Source: Deltaproteobacteria bacterium (GTDB taxonomy: Bacteria > UBA10199 > DSSB01). Taken from it: a stretch of 64,000 nt of DNA. The notes under the pieces are model-generated. The model made no database searches, was not told where the DNA came from, and saw only the letters and a list, made by a program, of their open reading frames with translations. How positions within the stretch are numbered: position 1 is the first letter of the stretch; every line of letters begins with the position of its first letter. The position numbers and the translations under genes are program-made. The stretch spans positions 124,001-188,000 of the forward strand of contig JACKPJ010000002.1 in the NCBI GenBank assembly GCA_024233625.1, in the 5' to 3' direction. Shown here piece by piece: positions 54,525 through 62,798 of this stretch.

Positions 54525-54550
54525 GATTTATCTTATGTTTTCATATCTCC

Positions 54551-54599
54551 CTGGATCCCCGCCTTCGCGGGGATGACAGCTCTCTAATGGGGATGACAG
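54551..54599. repeat. Palindromic intergenic repeat unit plus partial second copy
   Basis: CTGGATCCCC ... GCGGGGATGACAG contains a perfect 8-bp hairpin (ATCCCCGC 54555-54562, loop CTTC, GCGGGGAT 54567-54574). The 11-mer GGGGATGACAG recurs at 54589-54599. Sequences of the type 'CTGGATTCCCGCC..GCGGGAATGACA' are widespread short palindromic repeats in proteobacterial intergenic regions. The stem may also serve as a weak terminator for the helicase gene. Confidence 0.65.
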
Positions 54600-54671
54600 T
54601 TTTATAATATTTTTAAAGATTAAATCACTGAGAAGAAAACTCTAAAATTAAATCAAAGGAGATTAAAGTAT

Positions 54672-55223
54672 ATGGTTTCAGCAACCCAAATTCGAGTCGG
54701 AAATGTAATTGAGTTGAATAATGAATTGTATCGTGTGCTCAAAATACAACATGTTACCCCTGGTAAAGGTAACGCCGTAGTTCAAACAGAGTTGCGTAAT
54801 TTGGATAAAGGTAACAAACTTAATCAGCGTTTTCGTTCCACAGAAAATGTCAACAAAGTTGAGATCTTTGAACGTAAAATGCAATTTTTATACGAGGATG
54901 CAGGAATTTATCATTTTATGGATCCTGAAACCTATGATCAGGTAGAAATGACCAAAGATATTTTGGAAGAAGCCATTCCTTTTTTGATTCCCGAGACAAT
55001 GTTGTCTGTCTCTTTATATGAGGGAAAGTCTATCGGAGTTGCGCTGCCTCCTCGAGTCACTCTCAAAGTTGCGCAATGTGATCCTGCCAGTAAAGGACAA
55101 GCCGGTGCAACGAAAGAAGCTGTGATGGAAAATGGCAATATTGTACGCGTGCCACTCTTTATCAAAGAAGGTGATGATATTGTCGTGGATACAGCGACAA
55201 ATTCATACGCCGAAAAGGCTTAA
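54672..55223 (+). CDS. efp: Translation elongation factor P
   Basis: EF-P relieves ribosome stalling at polyproline. The 183-residue protein has the modifiable-lysine loop HVTPGKGNAVVQTELRNL near residue 28, FRSTENVNKVEI, and the OB-domain motif GVALPPRVTLKVA in domain II. The C-terminal signature (TKEAVMENGNIVRVPLFIKE, GDDIVVDT) is present. The lysine in PGKG fits bacterial EF-P modified by (beta)-lysylation or a similar pathway, but no EpmA/EpmB gene is visible. It ends 1 bp before the convergent PpiC-type gene's stop. CAAAGGAG precedes the start. Confidence 0.97.
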   Translation: MVSATQIRVGNVIELNNELYRVLKIQHVTPGKGNAVVQTELRNLDKGNKLNQRFRSTENVNKVEIFERKMQFLYEDAGIYHFMDPETYDQVEMTKDILEEAIPFLIPETMLSVSLYEGKSIGVALPPRVTLKVAQCDPASKGQAGATKEAVMENGNIVRVPLFIKEGDDIVVDTATNSYAEKA

Positions 55224-55224
55224 A

Positions 55225-56202
55225 TTATTTTTCTGTTTTCTCTTCCTCTGGGGGAGGTTCTAGACCTTCTAAAAGATATTCTACCTTTTTTTCAGCGAGT
55301 AATTTTTGCAATAGCTCTTCTTTCACTTTTGCTTGAATCTGGCTTTGAATAAAGGGAGCAACGTGATCGTAAGGCTGAGTTTCTTTGACTCCTGTGACCA
55401 TAATAATATGAATGCCCAAGGCGGTTTCGATGGGCTCGGAGATTTGTCCGGGTTCCATTTGAAAAGCCTTTGCGACCACAGGACCCCAATCGAGTTGTTT
55501 TACCCTTTGGTCAATAAAGCTAATCTTGCCAACTTGCCCGAAATTACTTTTTGCAATAGGATCTTGGGTTTCTTGGGCGGCAATTTCACCAAAATTTTCT
55601 GCAGTGAGCCCTTCGCGAATATTTTCTGCTTGTTGCCTAGCCGCAGCTTTTTGTTCTTCTAGAGTAGGCCCTGGCATATTTTGGTAATAGTAGACAATGT
55701 CTGAAACCTCGACACTCGAATAATATTTGTCTTTATCTTTTTCGTATTGTTCTTTGGCACGTTGATCGAGTTTTTCATAAATGTATTGTCCACCAATTAA
55801 GGAGCGGCGAGTAAGCCATAACTGTCCTTTGAGTTTGTCGGAGCTTTCTAATAGATTTTGTTCAAGAGCTTTTTGGTAAAAGACTTCTTGCTCGATAATT
55901 TGTTTTAATATTAGTCTTCTTCCATCTGGAGTTGCAAATGCTCCATCAAAATTTGGAATATATTGTCGTAAAATATTGAAGTGCCCTTCGTAAATGATTT
56001 TGTCTCCTACTTTCATCATTTTTCTACCTTCTTTGACTTTATCAAGTACATCTGCAGGAAAATAATTTGAATCATAATATGATAAGTCAGACTTTGTATT
56101 TACTTTAGAGTTTTCTTTTGGAGTTTTCGGATTAATCGATTCATCTCCACAGGAGAGACTAAAAAATATTAAGTAAGTAAAGATAAGATATTTGTATCGC
56201 AC
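55225..56202 (-). CDS. PpiC/SurA-type peptidyl-prolyl isomerase lipoprotein
   Basis: This is a periplasmic folding factor of about 325 residues. A signal peptide ends in the lipobox FSLSC. A long helical N-domain (SurA-like, LDKVKEGRKMMKVGDKI ... QLWLTRRSLIGGQY) is followed by a parvulin domain near residue 170 (YSSVEVSDIVYYYQNMPG, FGEIAAQETQDPIAKS, FGQVGKISFIDQR, AFQMEPGQISEPIETALGIH). GTG 56202 has GAGGGGG 5 nt upstream and gives a clean signal peptide. The longer ATG frame (56226) is rejected. It is encoded next to the surface cassette and could help fold its components (inference). Confidence 0.9.
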   Translation of the reverse strand: MRYKYLIFTYLIFFSLSCGDESINPKTPKENSKVNTKSDLSYYDSNYFPADVLDKVKEGRKMMKVGDKIIYEGHFNILRQYIPNFDGAFATPDGRRLILKQIIEQEVFYQKALEQNLLESSDKLKGQLWLTRRSLIGGQYIYEKLDQRAKEQYEKDKDKYYSSVEVSDIVYYYQNMPGPTLEEQKAAARQQAENIREGLTAENFGEIAAQETQDPIAKSNFGQVGKISFIDQRVKQLDWGPVVAKAFQMEPGQISEPIETALGIHIIMVTGVKETQPYDHVAPFIQSQIQAKVKEELLQKLLAEKKVEYLLEGLEPPPEEEKTEK

Positions 56203-56346
56203 AATAACCCCCTCTTTATGATTCATTAATTATCAAAATTATAATGGATAAAGTCTTCGTATCACAAGCTTTGATTTCATTAACTTAAAAAAAAGTCTTG
56301 GAGCTTCTTCTTTTTATGCTTTACCATTATACATCAGGATTATTTT

Positions 56347-57267
56347 ATGAAACCAGGCTTGCTTATATTATGTCTTTTGTTTTTCTTAGCTGTGAGTAAC
56401 AGCTGTGCTCGCTATAATGAGATTAGATCCAATGTGAATAATTTTGAAACACGTTATGACCAGTTAACAGTTATACCTAAACTAAAAGTACCAGACCCTG
56501 AGAAAAAAAAGAAAAAGTCATTTAAACGTTATAATAGACCTTATGCTCCTCCATATTATGAAGGAAAAAATCAAAAAGAAGATGAGCAAATTGAGGAAGA
56601 AGAGATTGTAGTGGCTCCTGAACCCATAGATCAAAACAGTGAATGGATAGAAAAGGAAAGAACTCAAAAAAAGTCTGGTCCTTCATCACTTTGGATGGAG
56701 CGTGTTTTGCAAGGTGGTTTAGCTTATGCTGAAGTTGCTCAAATTGCGACTGATATACGTCTTTTTAAATTTGCAGAGGGATACTCAAAGCAATCCATTT
56801 TATTGATGTGGAACGCAGAGTCATTATTAGAGATGGATGGCTCAGATGCGGTCGTTAGTATCCAAAAATTGCTAGATGAATTTGTGATTCCAGAAATTAC
56901 TCAAGAAAAGCCTAAATATTATCGTGGGCAAGATGCTTTTGAAATCATTCAAGAAGTTTTAGACCATATGGAAAGTTTCCATGACCGTTTTTGCGCCTTT
57001 TCTCAAGGATCTAACTTTTTTGCTTCTAAGGCACATTTGGAATACTCCATTGATTTATTGAAAATGAAACTTTATAGCCAATCTATTGTACAGTCGCGAA
57101 AAGCATTAAGCTTGTTAGGTAGTAAAAGAGGGGAAGAGCTTGATTGTAACGATGTGGATCAGGATAAGATTTTGATTCCCTTTGATTTGTGCCCAAATTC
57201 TCCTGAGGATAGAGATGGTGATGAAGATGAAGATGGCTGCCCTGAATTTGATGTTGAATTTGATTAG
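56347..57267 (+). CDS. Outer-membrane lipoprotein with C-terminal thrombospondin-3-like calcium repeat
   Basis: This is a lipoprotein of 306 residues. The signal peptide (GLLILCLLFFLAVSNSC) has lipobox SNSC. A proline/lysine-rich linker (residues 55-105) precedes a helical region (110-265: LWMERVLQGGLAYAEVAQIA, MWNAESLLEMDGSDAV, HLEYSIDLLKMKLYSQ). The C-terminus carries DLCPNSPEDRDGDEDEDGCPE, the type 3 repeat that in OmpA-like proteins precedes the peptidoglycan-binding domain. No OmpA domain follows, so this protein seems to end at the calcium loop. It is the first gene of the cassette, 68 bp upstream of the three pilin-like genes. AGGA lies 8 nt before the ATG. Confidence 0.75.
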   Translation: MKPGLLILCLLFFLAVSNSCARYNEIRSNVNNFETRYDQLTVIPKLKVPDPEKKKKKSFKRYNRPYAPPYYEGKNQKEDEQIEEEEIVVAPEPIDQNSEWIEKERTQKKSGPSSLWMERVLQGGLAYAEVAQIATDIRLFKFAEGYSKQSILLMWNAESLLEMDGSDAVVSIQKLLDEFVIPEITQEKPKYYRGQDAFEIIQEVLDHMESFHDRFCAFSQGSNFFASKAHLEYSIDLLKMKLYSQSIVQSRKALSLLGSKRGEELDCNDVDQDKILIPFDLCPNSPEDRDGDEDEDGCPEFDVEFD

Positions 57268-57356
57268 TTTTTTTACAAATAGACTTTTGAAAATTTAAAT
57301 AATTTGTTTAGAATATTTAGCAGAACGAAATTTTTTTGAGGAAAGTTCAAATAACA

Positions 57357-57932
57357 ATGAAAAATAAAAACAAAATACCTATACTCTTTTTGTTTTTCTT
57401 TGCTGAGATGTATTTTTTTTCAGTAAATTTAGTTTACTCGGAGACTGTCCAGTTAGAAGGCGAAATCATGCCTATGGCTATGCTGGAGATAGATCTACCA
57501 AACGCTCGATTAAGTAGTGAAGGTCAAACTACAGGAACAATCGACTTTGGACAGGTTAACGCAATGGGTTTGGCTGTGAATCCACTCGGTCGACTTGTTG
57601 TATCTTCAGAGTACGGTGAAGCTTATTACCAAGCAGATGTTACACTGAGAGCTATGGCATCAGGATTTACAGATCCCATCAGTTTAGTTGTTTCTCAAAC
57701 TGATCAAGGGCCCCTTTCAGGGTTGATTTATGAATCGGACCAAAGTTTTGATATCAGTCAGACTCGGAGTTTAAATGCTATACCTAATTCACCTACAAAA
57801 AGAGTTGTGATTGCTAGTGTGAATACTGGAATAACTGAGTACTATCGTCAAATTATTCTAAGAGTGCCACGTGATTTGTCTTCAGGGTTAAAGACTGCTA
57901 CACTCGAATATCATTTAGAGGTTTGTCAGTGA
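57357..57932 (+). CDS. Secreted pilin-like protein 1 (three-member paralogue family)
   Basis: This unrecognised exported protein of ~191 residues has a signal peptide (PILFLFFFAEMYFFSVNLVYS, cleavage near SET). It shares with the next two genes the pattern '(D/N)FG(Q/R)V(N/D)A(M/F)G', here IDFGQVNAMGLAVNPLGRLV, then EAYYQADV, and a C-terminal strand ending ATLEYHLEV. The order of beta strands resembles small fimbrial subunits. ATG 57357 has GAGGAAAG 11 nt upstream. The earlier TTG at 57336 overlaps that site. Its stop overlaps the next start (GTGA), so the proteins are made together. No Cys pair is obvious apart from a terminal Cys. Confidence 0.75.
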   Translation: MKNKNKIPILFLFFFAEMYFFSVNLVYSETVQLEGEIMPMAMLEIDLPNARLSSEGQTTGTIDFGQVNAMGLAVNPLGRLVVSSEYGEAYYQADVTLRAMASGFTDPISLVVSQTDQGPLSGLIYESDQSFDISQTRSLNAIPNSPTKRVVIASVNTGITEYYRQIILRVPRDLSSGLKTATLEYHLEVCQ

Positions 57933-58501
57933 AATATAAGAGAATGAAAAAATATGTTTTCATTTTAATTTTCAAAACAATTCTTTTTTCTATTACAGCA
58001 GTCAGCTTGGCTCAACAGGATCAATCCAGTTTGACGATTGAAGTTCAGGTAGTCCCTCAGGCTGTCTTGCAAATTAGTAGTGTAGGGCAAGAATCGATTT
58101 TTCAAAGTGGTATCAATTTAGATTTTGGAAGGATGGACGCTTTTGGTCAAAACCAAAAAACAGGAATTCTTATTCAACGAGTTCAAGATGGAGCTATTTA
58201 TTATCATCCAATTATAGTAAAAGCAGGTACTTCTGGGGGTATTCATAATCGTGGAAGATTGAAAGTTTCTCTGGTTCCAGGGTCAAGGCTATCAAATTTA
58301 AACTTTGTTGAAACAATCGGTTATAATGAGGCTCCTGCATCTTTTTCAAACCTTCTCAATGATGGAGAATCGAGAGTCATTGTGAATGATGTAGCTGAAA
58401 CAAAGGTTTATGAGCGCTTAGTCGGTGTTTATATTCGTCATGATACTCCAGGTGGAAATTTGACTGCTCAAATGGAATATAGCCTTGAGGTGAAGCCATG
58501 A
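57929..58501 (+). CDS. Secreted pilin-like protein 2 (three-member paralogue family)
   Basis: This is the second paralogue, ~190 residues. Signal peptide: YVFILIFKTILFSITAVSLAQ. Family pattern: LDFGRMDAFGQNQKTGIL, GAIYYHPIIV, RLVGVYIRHDTPGGNLTAQM and YSLEVKP. GTG 57929 overlaps the previous stop as GTGA and has GAGG 7 nt upstream. ATG 57944 would be an alternative start. The mature form is rich in small and polar residues, with predicted beta strands and no Cys. It overlaps the next gene by 4 bp (ATGA). Confidence 0.75.
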   Translation: MKYKRMKKYVFILIFKTILFSITAVSLAQQDQSSLTIEVQVVPQAVLQISSVGQESIFQSGINLDFGRMDAFGQNQKTGILIQRVQDGAIYYHPIIVKAGTSGGIHNRGRLKVSLVPGSRLSNLNFVETIGYNEAPASFSNLLNDGESRVIVNDVAETKVYERLVGVYIRHDTPGGNLTAQMEYSLEVKP

Positions 58502-59034
58502 TTAGGTACTTATTCTTTTTTCTAATCATGGGATTGTCTTTCAATATTTATGCTGAGACTATACCGGAAGCAATTATAACAATTCAAGGTCTTGGAACTA
58601 ATTTTCTTAAGCACAATCAAAGTGAGAATCGAATTTTACTTAATCAAGTAGACGCATTAGGTGTATCTCCGAATCCTTCTGGTGATGTTTATTATGACGA
58701 AAGCAGAGGAGGTGCATTTTACTCAATAGGTGTGGAGTTAATTACAGAAGTAAAAGGTGAATCTACTTCGTTAGGTCGTTTGCAGGTGATTCGATCTCCT
58801 GGACTTGCCGGTAATCAATTACCTGAGGATGCCCTTTATGACAGCGATTATAATGTGAAGTTTGGTCCTGGAGCAGATATTCATTTGCTAAGAGAATTGC
58901 AACCCTTTGTAATTAGCTCTGATATCAGAGCAGCACAAACAACTATCCAAAGGAAAGTAGGAGTTTTTATTTCTAAAGATCTAGCACCAGGTCGTTATGA
59001 AGCGACATTGACATATGTCTTTTCTGTTTTTTAA
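58498..59034 (+). CDS. Secreted pilin-like protein 3 (three-member paralogue family)
   Basis: This is the third paralogue, 178 residues. Signal peptide: YLFFFLIMGLSFNIYAE. Family pattern: ILLNQVDALGVSPNPSGDV, GGAFYSIGVEL, QRKVGVFISKDLAPGRYEATL and YVFSVF. Compared with copies 1 and 2 it lacks the initial FG, carrying LLNQVDALG instead of FGQVNAMG. The start overlaps the previous stop (ATGA) and GAGGTGA lies just upstream. The three genes look like the product of ancient local duplication. All would be exported through Sec and might assemble or decorate one surface structure. Confidence 0.75.
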   Translation: MIRYLFFFLIMGLSFNIYAETIPEAIITIQGLGTNFLKHNQSENRILLNQVDALGVSPNPSGDVYYDESRGGAFYSIGVELITEVKGESTSLGRLQVIRSPGLAGNQLPEDALYDSDYNVKFGPGADIHLLRELQPFVISSDIRAAQTTIQRKVGVFISKDLAPGRYEATLTYVFSVF

Positions 59035-59102
59035 GCTTCATAAAATTGTTATTCATAATGTTATTTTAAATGATTAGTATTAAATAAATTTAGGAGGGGA
59101 AA

Positions 59103-59903
59103 GTGAATAAAAATCTTTTTTGTTTAACATTTCTTTTGATTTTTTTATGTAGTCCTGCTTTTGGACAAGGTAGTCGTCTTGGGATTTCTCCAGTAAGGGT
59201 GTTTATATCAGGGCAGCCAGGGACTACTGCTGGACAAGAAGTGTGGGTATTCAATAAAGGAAATGGAACTTTTTTGTTTGAGTGTGAATTTTCAGATTAT
59301 TGGTATGAAATGAATGAGATTAAATCAGCTCCAATAGGAACTTTTCAAGAGAGACAAGCTGCAGCATGGATACAATGTAATCCCAATCGATTTTTAGTTC
59401 CAGGTAATCGTCGACAAAAAATTAAAGTTACTGCTGCTATTCCTAAGGGTCTTGAAGGAGATCATTTTGCAGCTTTTAACGCAAAAATGTTGCCCCCTGA
59501 TAATATAAAAGATGAAGGGAACACAAAGCTTAACCTTGCAGCTCGTATTGTTGCTCCAGTAGTTGTGACAGTTCTTGGTACTCAAAAACCAAAAGCTGAA
59601 ATTTTTGATGCAAAAATCAGTCCTAAAAAACGGTTTCAGGTATTTACGGCTAAAGTTAAGAATTTAGGAAATGTTCATTTAGCAGGTGAAGGTAGCCTGG
59701 TCTTAGAAAATAATAGTGCAACAATTAGTAGTAAGACGAACATTGTTTTACCTTTTACTTTTCCAGGGATGACTCGTAATATTGAAGCAACCATTATTGA
59801 AAAAATTCCTCCAGGAAAATATCAAGCTGTTTTAACTATTGCACCCAGTCAAAGGAGTGGGGGAACTTCATTAGTCAGCGATTTTCCTGTCGATGTAAAA
59901 TAG
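59103..59903 (+). CDS. PapD-like periplasmic chaperone
   Basis: This protein has 266 residues with a signal peptide (LFCLTFLLIFLCSPAFG). Residues ~24-140 resemble the PapD-type immunoglobulin domain: RLGISPVRVFISGQPGTTAG, EVWVFNKGNGTFLFECEFSD, then PNRFLVPGNRRQKIKVTAAI in the place of the G1 strand with its basic residues. Residues ~155-266 form a second beta domain (VKNLGNVHLAGEGSLVLEN, RNIEATIIEKIPPGKYQAVL) more like NEW3/CARDB-type Ig folds. The GTG start has AGGAGGGG 4 nt upstream, a very strong ribosome-binding site. Its place between three pilin-like genes and a large barrel gene supports a subunit chaperone role (inference). Confidence 0.7.
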   Translation: MNKNLFCLTFLLIFLCSPAFGQGSRLGISPVRVFISGQPGTTAGQEVWVFNKGNGTFLFECEFSDYWYEMNEIKSAPIGTFQERQAAAWIQCNPNRFLVPGNRRQKIKVTAAIPKGLEGDHFAAFNAKMLPPDNIKDEGNTKLNLAARIVAPVVVTVLGTQKPKAEIFDAKISPKKRFQVFTAKVKNLGNVHLAGEGSLVLENNSATISSKTNIVLPFTFPGMTRNIEATIIEKIPPGKYQAVLTIAPSQRSGGTSLVSDFPVDVK

Positions 59904-60016
59904 CAAGCAATTAATCAATAGTTTCCCTAGGTGTAAAACTCACTGTTTATGCTAAATTATTTGCTCGCTATCTTTCTAAGCTAATGGCATAATTAGGGAA
60001 AATCATATATATTCTT

Positions 60017-62737
60017 ATGAGATTTTCTTTGCTGAGCCGTGTATTCAAATTTCTGTGTTTGTCCCTAAGTTTGATTTCTTTTTTTGGAGAAATTTTCTTC
60101 TCAAGGGTAGTTTATGCGCAGGCACTTGAGAGTCAAGTTGCCATTCCTCGTTATGAATTAGCGCTTCGTGAAGTGTTAGATATCCAAGCACAGAGTTTAA
60201 GAAACTTTGTAGTGACCATTCCTAATATTATAAAAGCAGACCGTTTGCCAGGAGATGTTTTACGAATTGAAGGAGTTGGCCAGGGGAGAACTTTCATTCA
60301 TGTTTGGGATGCAGCGGGACGTCATACTTACGAAATAGAAGTCTTAGGCTTTGGACGCGCTTCAGTTCAACGATTGAAAAGAAAAGGCTATTCTCCTAAA
60401 GGTGCACAGCTCTCATATCGAATGAGGACTATTGGTGAGAGAAGGCAGGGTGTTGGTTGGCGTGATCCGCTTTATGAACATGAGTTTGAAGCTCGAGTGC
60501 CTGTTAACAAACAAAGTGAATGGTACACAATTGGTCGGGCTTCGACGAACACGCGTGTACTTGATGGTCCTACTGGCGTTCCGTTTTCTCAGGCGACCGA
60601 ACCAACTTATATACTTTCCTATTATAGGACTCCTCGGTTTACCTTAGCACTAGGTGATGCCAGTTTTACGGCGAGTGAACTTTCTGTACGAGGTTTTCCT
60701 TTTCGAGGTGCCTTGTTTGAATATCATAAAGATAGAGATCGTGCTCAGGTTTTTGCAGGTTGGTCTCGACCTCTATATGGGTTTGGGGAATATCTGGAAA
60801 TTCAAAAGCCGAGAGTTTATGGGTTTAGTGGAACGAAAGAAGTTTTAGGCAATGTATTCTTTCATAATAGCTTTGTTTTTTTAGATCAAGATGGGGCGAC
60901 AGACATTGATGGAACACCATTTGAAGATGATTATATCTATACTGTAGGTATGTCTGCTCTTCCCATTAGGAAAAATATTTATATAGAGGGCGAGTATGGA
61001 CGCTCTAAATTGGATAATTCAATGAGAATATTGGTTGAATGGCGACCCTATTGGGGGAATATTTTAGCTTATTATCGTCGTATTGGTACAAATTATGTCG
61101 ATCTTTCTAGAGGTTTTTTAATTAACGATTTTCAAGAAGGGAACTTTAGTACAAATTTTCAACCGACGAGGCGTTTAAATTTTAATGTTAATTATCGTTT
61201 CAATGAAAATGGTCTTGCTTCAGATTCTAGTGTTTCTTCTAAGAATCACTCAGTCTATTTAACTGGTCAATTTGATCAAAATGACAATGTTAATTACATT
61301 TCTTCATTTACCTTGACGAGAAGTCAAAATGCTTCATCAAGTTATGCTATTGAGCGTGGGAGTTTTATGTATAATAGGTACTTTGATGAGCATCGCAGAC
61401 GCCTTTATGCAGAGTTAAGAGCAGACCATAGTCATCAAAGAACATTTTCTTCGGGTGATGTTCGTGACAATTTGGGAGGAAATTTTGATGCACGTTATCG
61501 CCATTTTTTAAATAAAAATTTTGAGTTGATTGGGAATATGGAGGTATTTATCTCTCGGATTAGTCAAAGTTCTAATCAAGATACCAAATCTTACTTTTTA
61601 ACTAATGCAAGCTGGGGGCCGGAAGTTATTTATACTCGGGAGAATATTTATGCAACTGCGGGTTTTAACCATAGTTTTACAATCTCTGATTTAACAAATT
61701 CGCATTTCATTCAACCATTTTTAACTGCAGTATATAAGCCTAACTCCTCACTAGCTTTAGAAGCTTCTATTAATTCTACTTATGATTTTATTGAGTCTGA
61801 CTATACATTAAGCTTATTAGGCCAGCTAACATATCGATTTGGTCCGGGTATTGCGGATACACCCTTTTCTAGTAAGGTGAGAGAGACGGTTAAAGTTATT
61901 GGAAAAATATTTTTTGATAATAATGTCAACGGGATACAAGATGAAGACGAAAATTTGGTGACGGGTTTAAATGTAAGACTTAATGATAAGGAAATCAATG
62001 CAAATAATGGTACTTTTAAATTAGAAGCAACAGCGGGGAGAGATGAGTTGCAAGTTTTATTGGGTAAGGAGTATGAAAGTTTTCGCGTGACTACACCCAA
62101 CCCTTTAAAAGTAGAAGGTATTCCTGGAGAGACTGTAAAAGTGAATTTTGGTCTTTTTGAGGGTAGTCTTTTGGTTGGACGTGTTTTAGTCGATGAAAAT
62201 CAAAATCTTGAGCCAGATCAAGGTGAATTTGGACCCGCTGGCATACAGATTAAAATATTTGGACAAGGTTTCGAAAAGATCGTGACTACTAACCCTGGTG
62301 GAAGATTTTCTGCCCACGTTCCTAAATTAGGTTCATATCAAGCTGAGATAGTGAAAAGGAGTCTGCCTGTGGGTTATCAAGCAATAGGTGAGGAGGTTTT
62401 AAGTGCAGAGGTGTCAAAGAATCAAGTTGGCCACTTGGATCCATTTTTTATAGAAGCCCAGCGTTCTGTCTATGGCATAGTCTTTATGGATACTAACAAA
62501 AATGGAATTTATGATGAGGGTGAACAACTAGCAACTGGTGTGCAAATTAGTATTGGAGAAGAGGTGCAAGAGAGCGCTGAAGATGGTGGTTATATTTTTA
62601 GAGATTTGCCATCAGGGAAGTATAAAATTAAGGTCTCACCTCAAAAATTAGGCAACTATCAGCTCAAGCTTAATCAAACAAGCTTGTCTTTACCTCAAGA
62701 ACCCCGAAATGTTGAAATAAATATTCCTTATCAATAA
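60017..62737 (+). CDS. Large outer-membrane protein: CpaC-type N-domain, beta-barrel, three SdrD-B-like Ig domains
   Basis: This 906-residue protein has a long signal peptide (FKFLCLSLSLISFFGEIFF ... VYAQA). Residues ~45-112 match the 'pilus formation protein N-terminal' domain of secretins such as CpaC: LREVLDIQAQ, FVVTIPNIIKADRLPGDVL and RTFIHVWDAAGRHTYEIEV. Residues ~130-615 are rich in alternating aromatic strands typical of outer-membrane beta-barrels (YILSYYRTPRFTLALGDASF, LSVRGFPFRGALFEYHK, NILAYYRRIGTNYVDLS). The C-terminal ~290 residues hold three SdrD-B/Cna-B-like modules starting near 622, 714 and 813, with calcium loops DNNVNGIQDEDE, DENQNLEPDQGE and DTNKNGIYDEGE. It is no standard usher, but its position suggests the secretion pore for the pilin-like proteins. 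Confidence 0.72.
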   Translation: MRFSLLSRVFKFLCLSLSLISFFGEIFFSRVVYAQALESQVAIPRYELALREVLDIQAQSLRNFVVTIPNIIKADRLPGDVLRIEGVGQGRTFIHVWDAAGRHTYEIEVLGFGRASVQRLKRKGYSPKGAQLSYRMRTIGERRQGVGWRDPLYEHEFEARVPVNKQSEWYTIGRASTNTRVLDGPTGVPFSQATEPTYILSYYRTPRFTLALGDASFTASELSVRGFPFRGALFEYHKDRDRAQVFAGWSRPLYGFGEYLEIQKPRVYGFSGTKEVLGNVFFHNSFVFLDQDGATDIDGTPFEDDYIYTVGMSALPIRKNIYIEGEYGRSKLDNSMRILVEWRPYWGNILAYYRRIGTNYVDLSRGFLINDFQEGNFSTNFQPTRRLNFNVNYRFNENGLASDSSVSSKNHSVYLTGQFDQNDNVNYISSFTLTRSQNASSSYAIERGSFMYNRYFDEHRRRLYAELRADHSHQRTFSSGDVRDNLGGNFDARYRHFLNKNFELIGNMEVFISRISQSSNQDTKSYFLTNASWGPEVIYTRENIYATAGFNHSFTISDLTNSHFIQPFLTAVYKPNSSLALEASINSTYDFIESDYTLSLLGQLTYRFGPGIADTPFSSKVRETVKVIGKIFFDNNVNGIQDEDENLVTGLNVRLNDKEINANNGTFKLEATAGRDELQVLLGKEYESFRVTTPNPLKVEGIPGETVKVNFGLFEGSLLVGRVLVDENQNLEPDQGEFGPAGIQIKIFGQGFEKIVTTNPGGRFSAHVPKLGSYQAEIVKRSLPVGYQAIGEEVLSAEVSKNQVGHLDPFFIEAQRSVYGIVFMDTNKNGIYDEGEQLATGVQISIGEEVQESAEDGGYIFRDLPSGKYKIKVSPQKLGNYQLKLNQTSLSLPQEPRNVEINIPYQ

Positions 62738-62746
62738 TAAAAAAAA

Positions 62747-62767
62747 CCGTAGTCAGGTTGACTACGG
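62747..62767 (-). terminator. Terminator for the 62799 gene
   Basis: A perfect 8-bp hairpin CCGTAGTC/GACTACGG (62747-62754 and 62760-62767) has loop AGGTT. On the minus strand it is followed by TTTTTTTTATT. It lies 31 bp beyond the stop of the leftward gene. Confidence 0.9.
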
Positions 62768-62798
62768 CAAATCATAATGTAATTTTTACGCCTAAATT

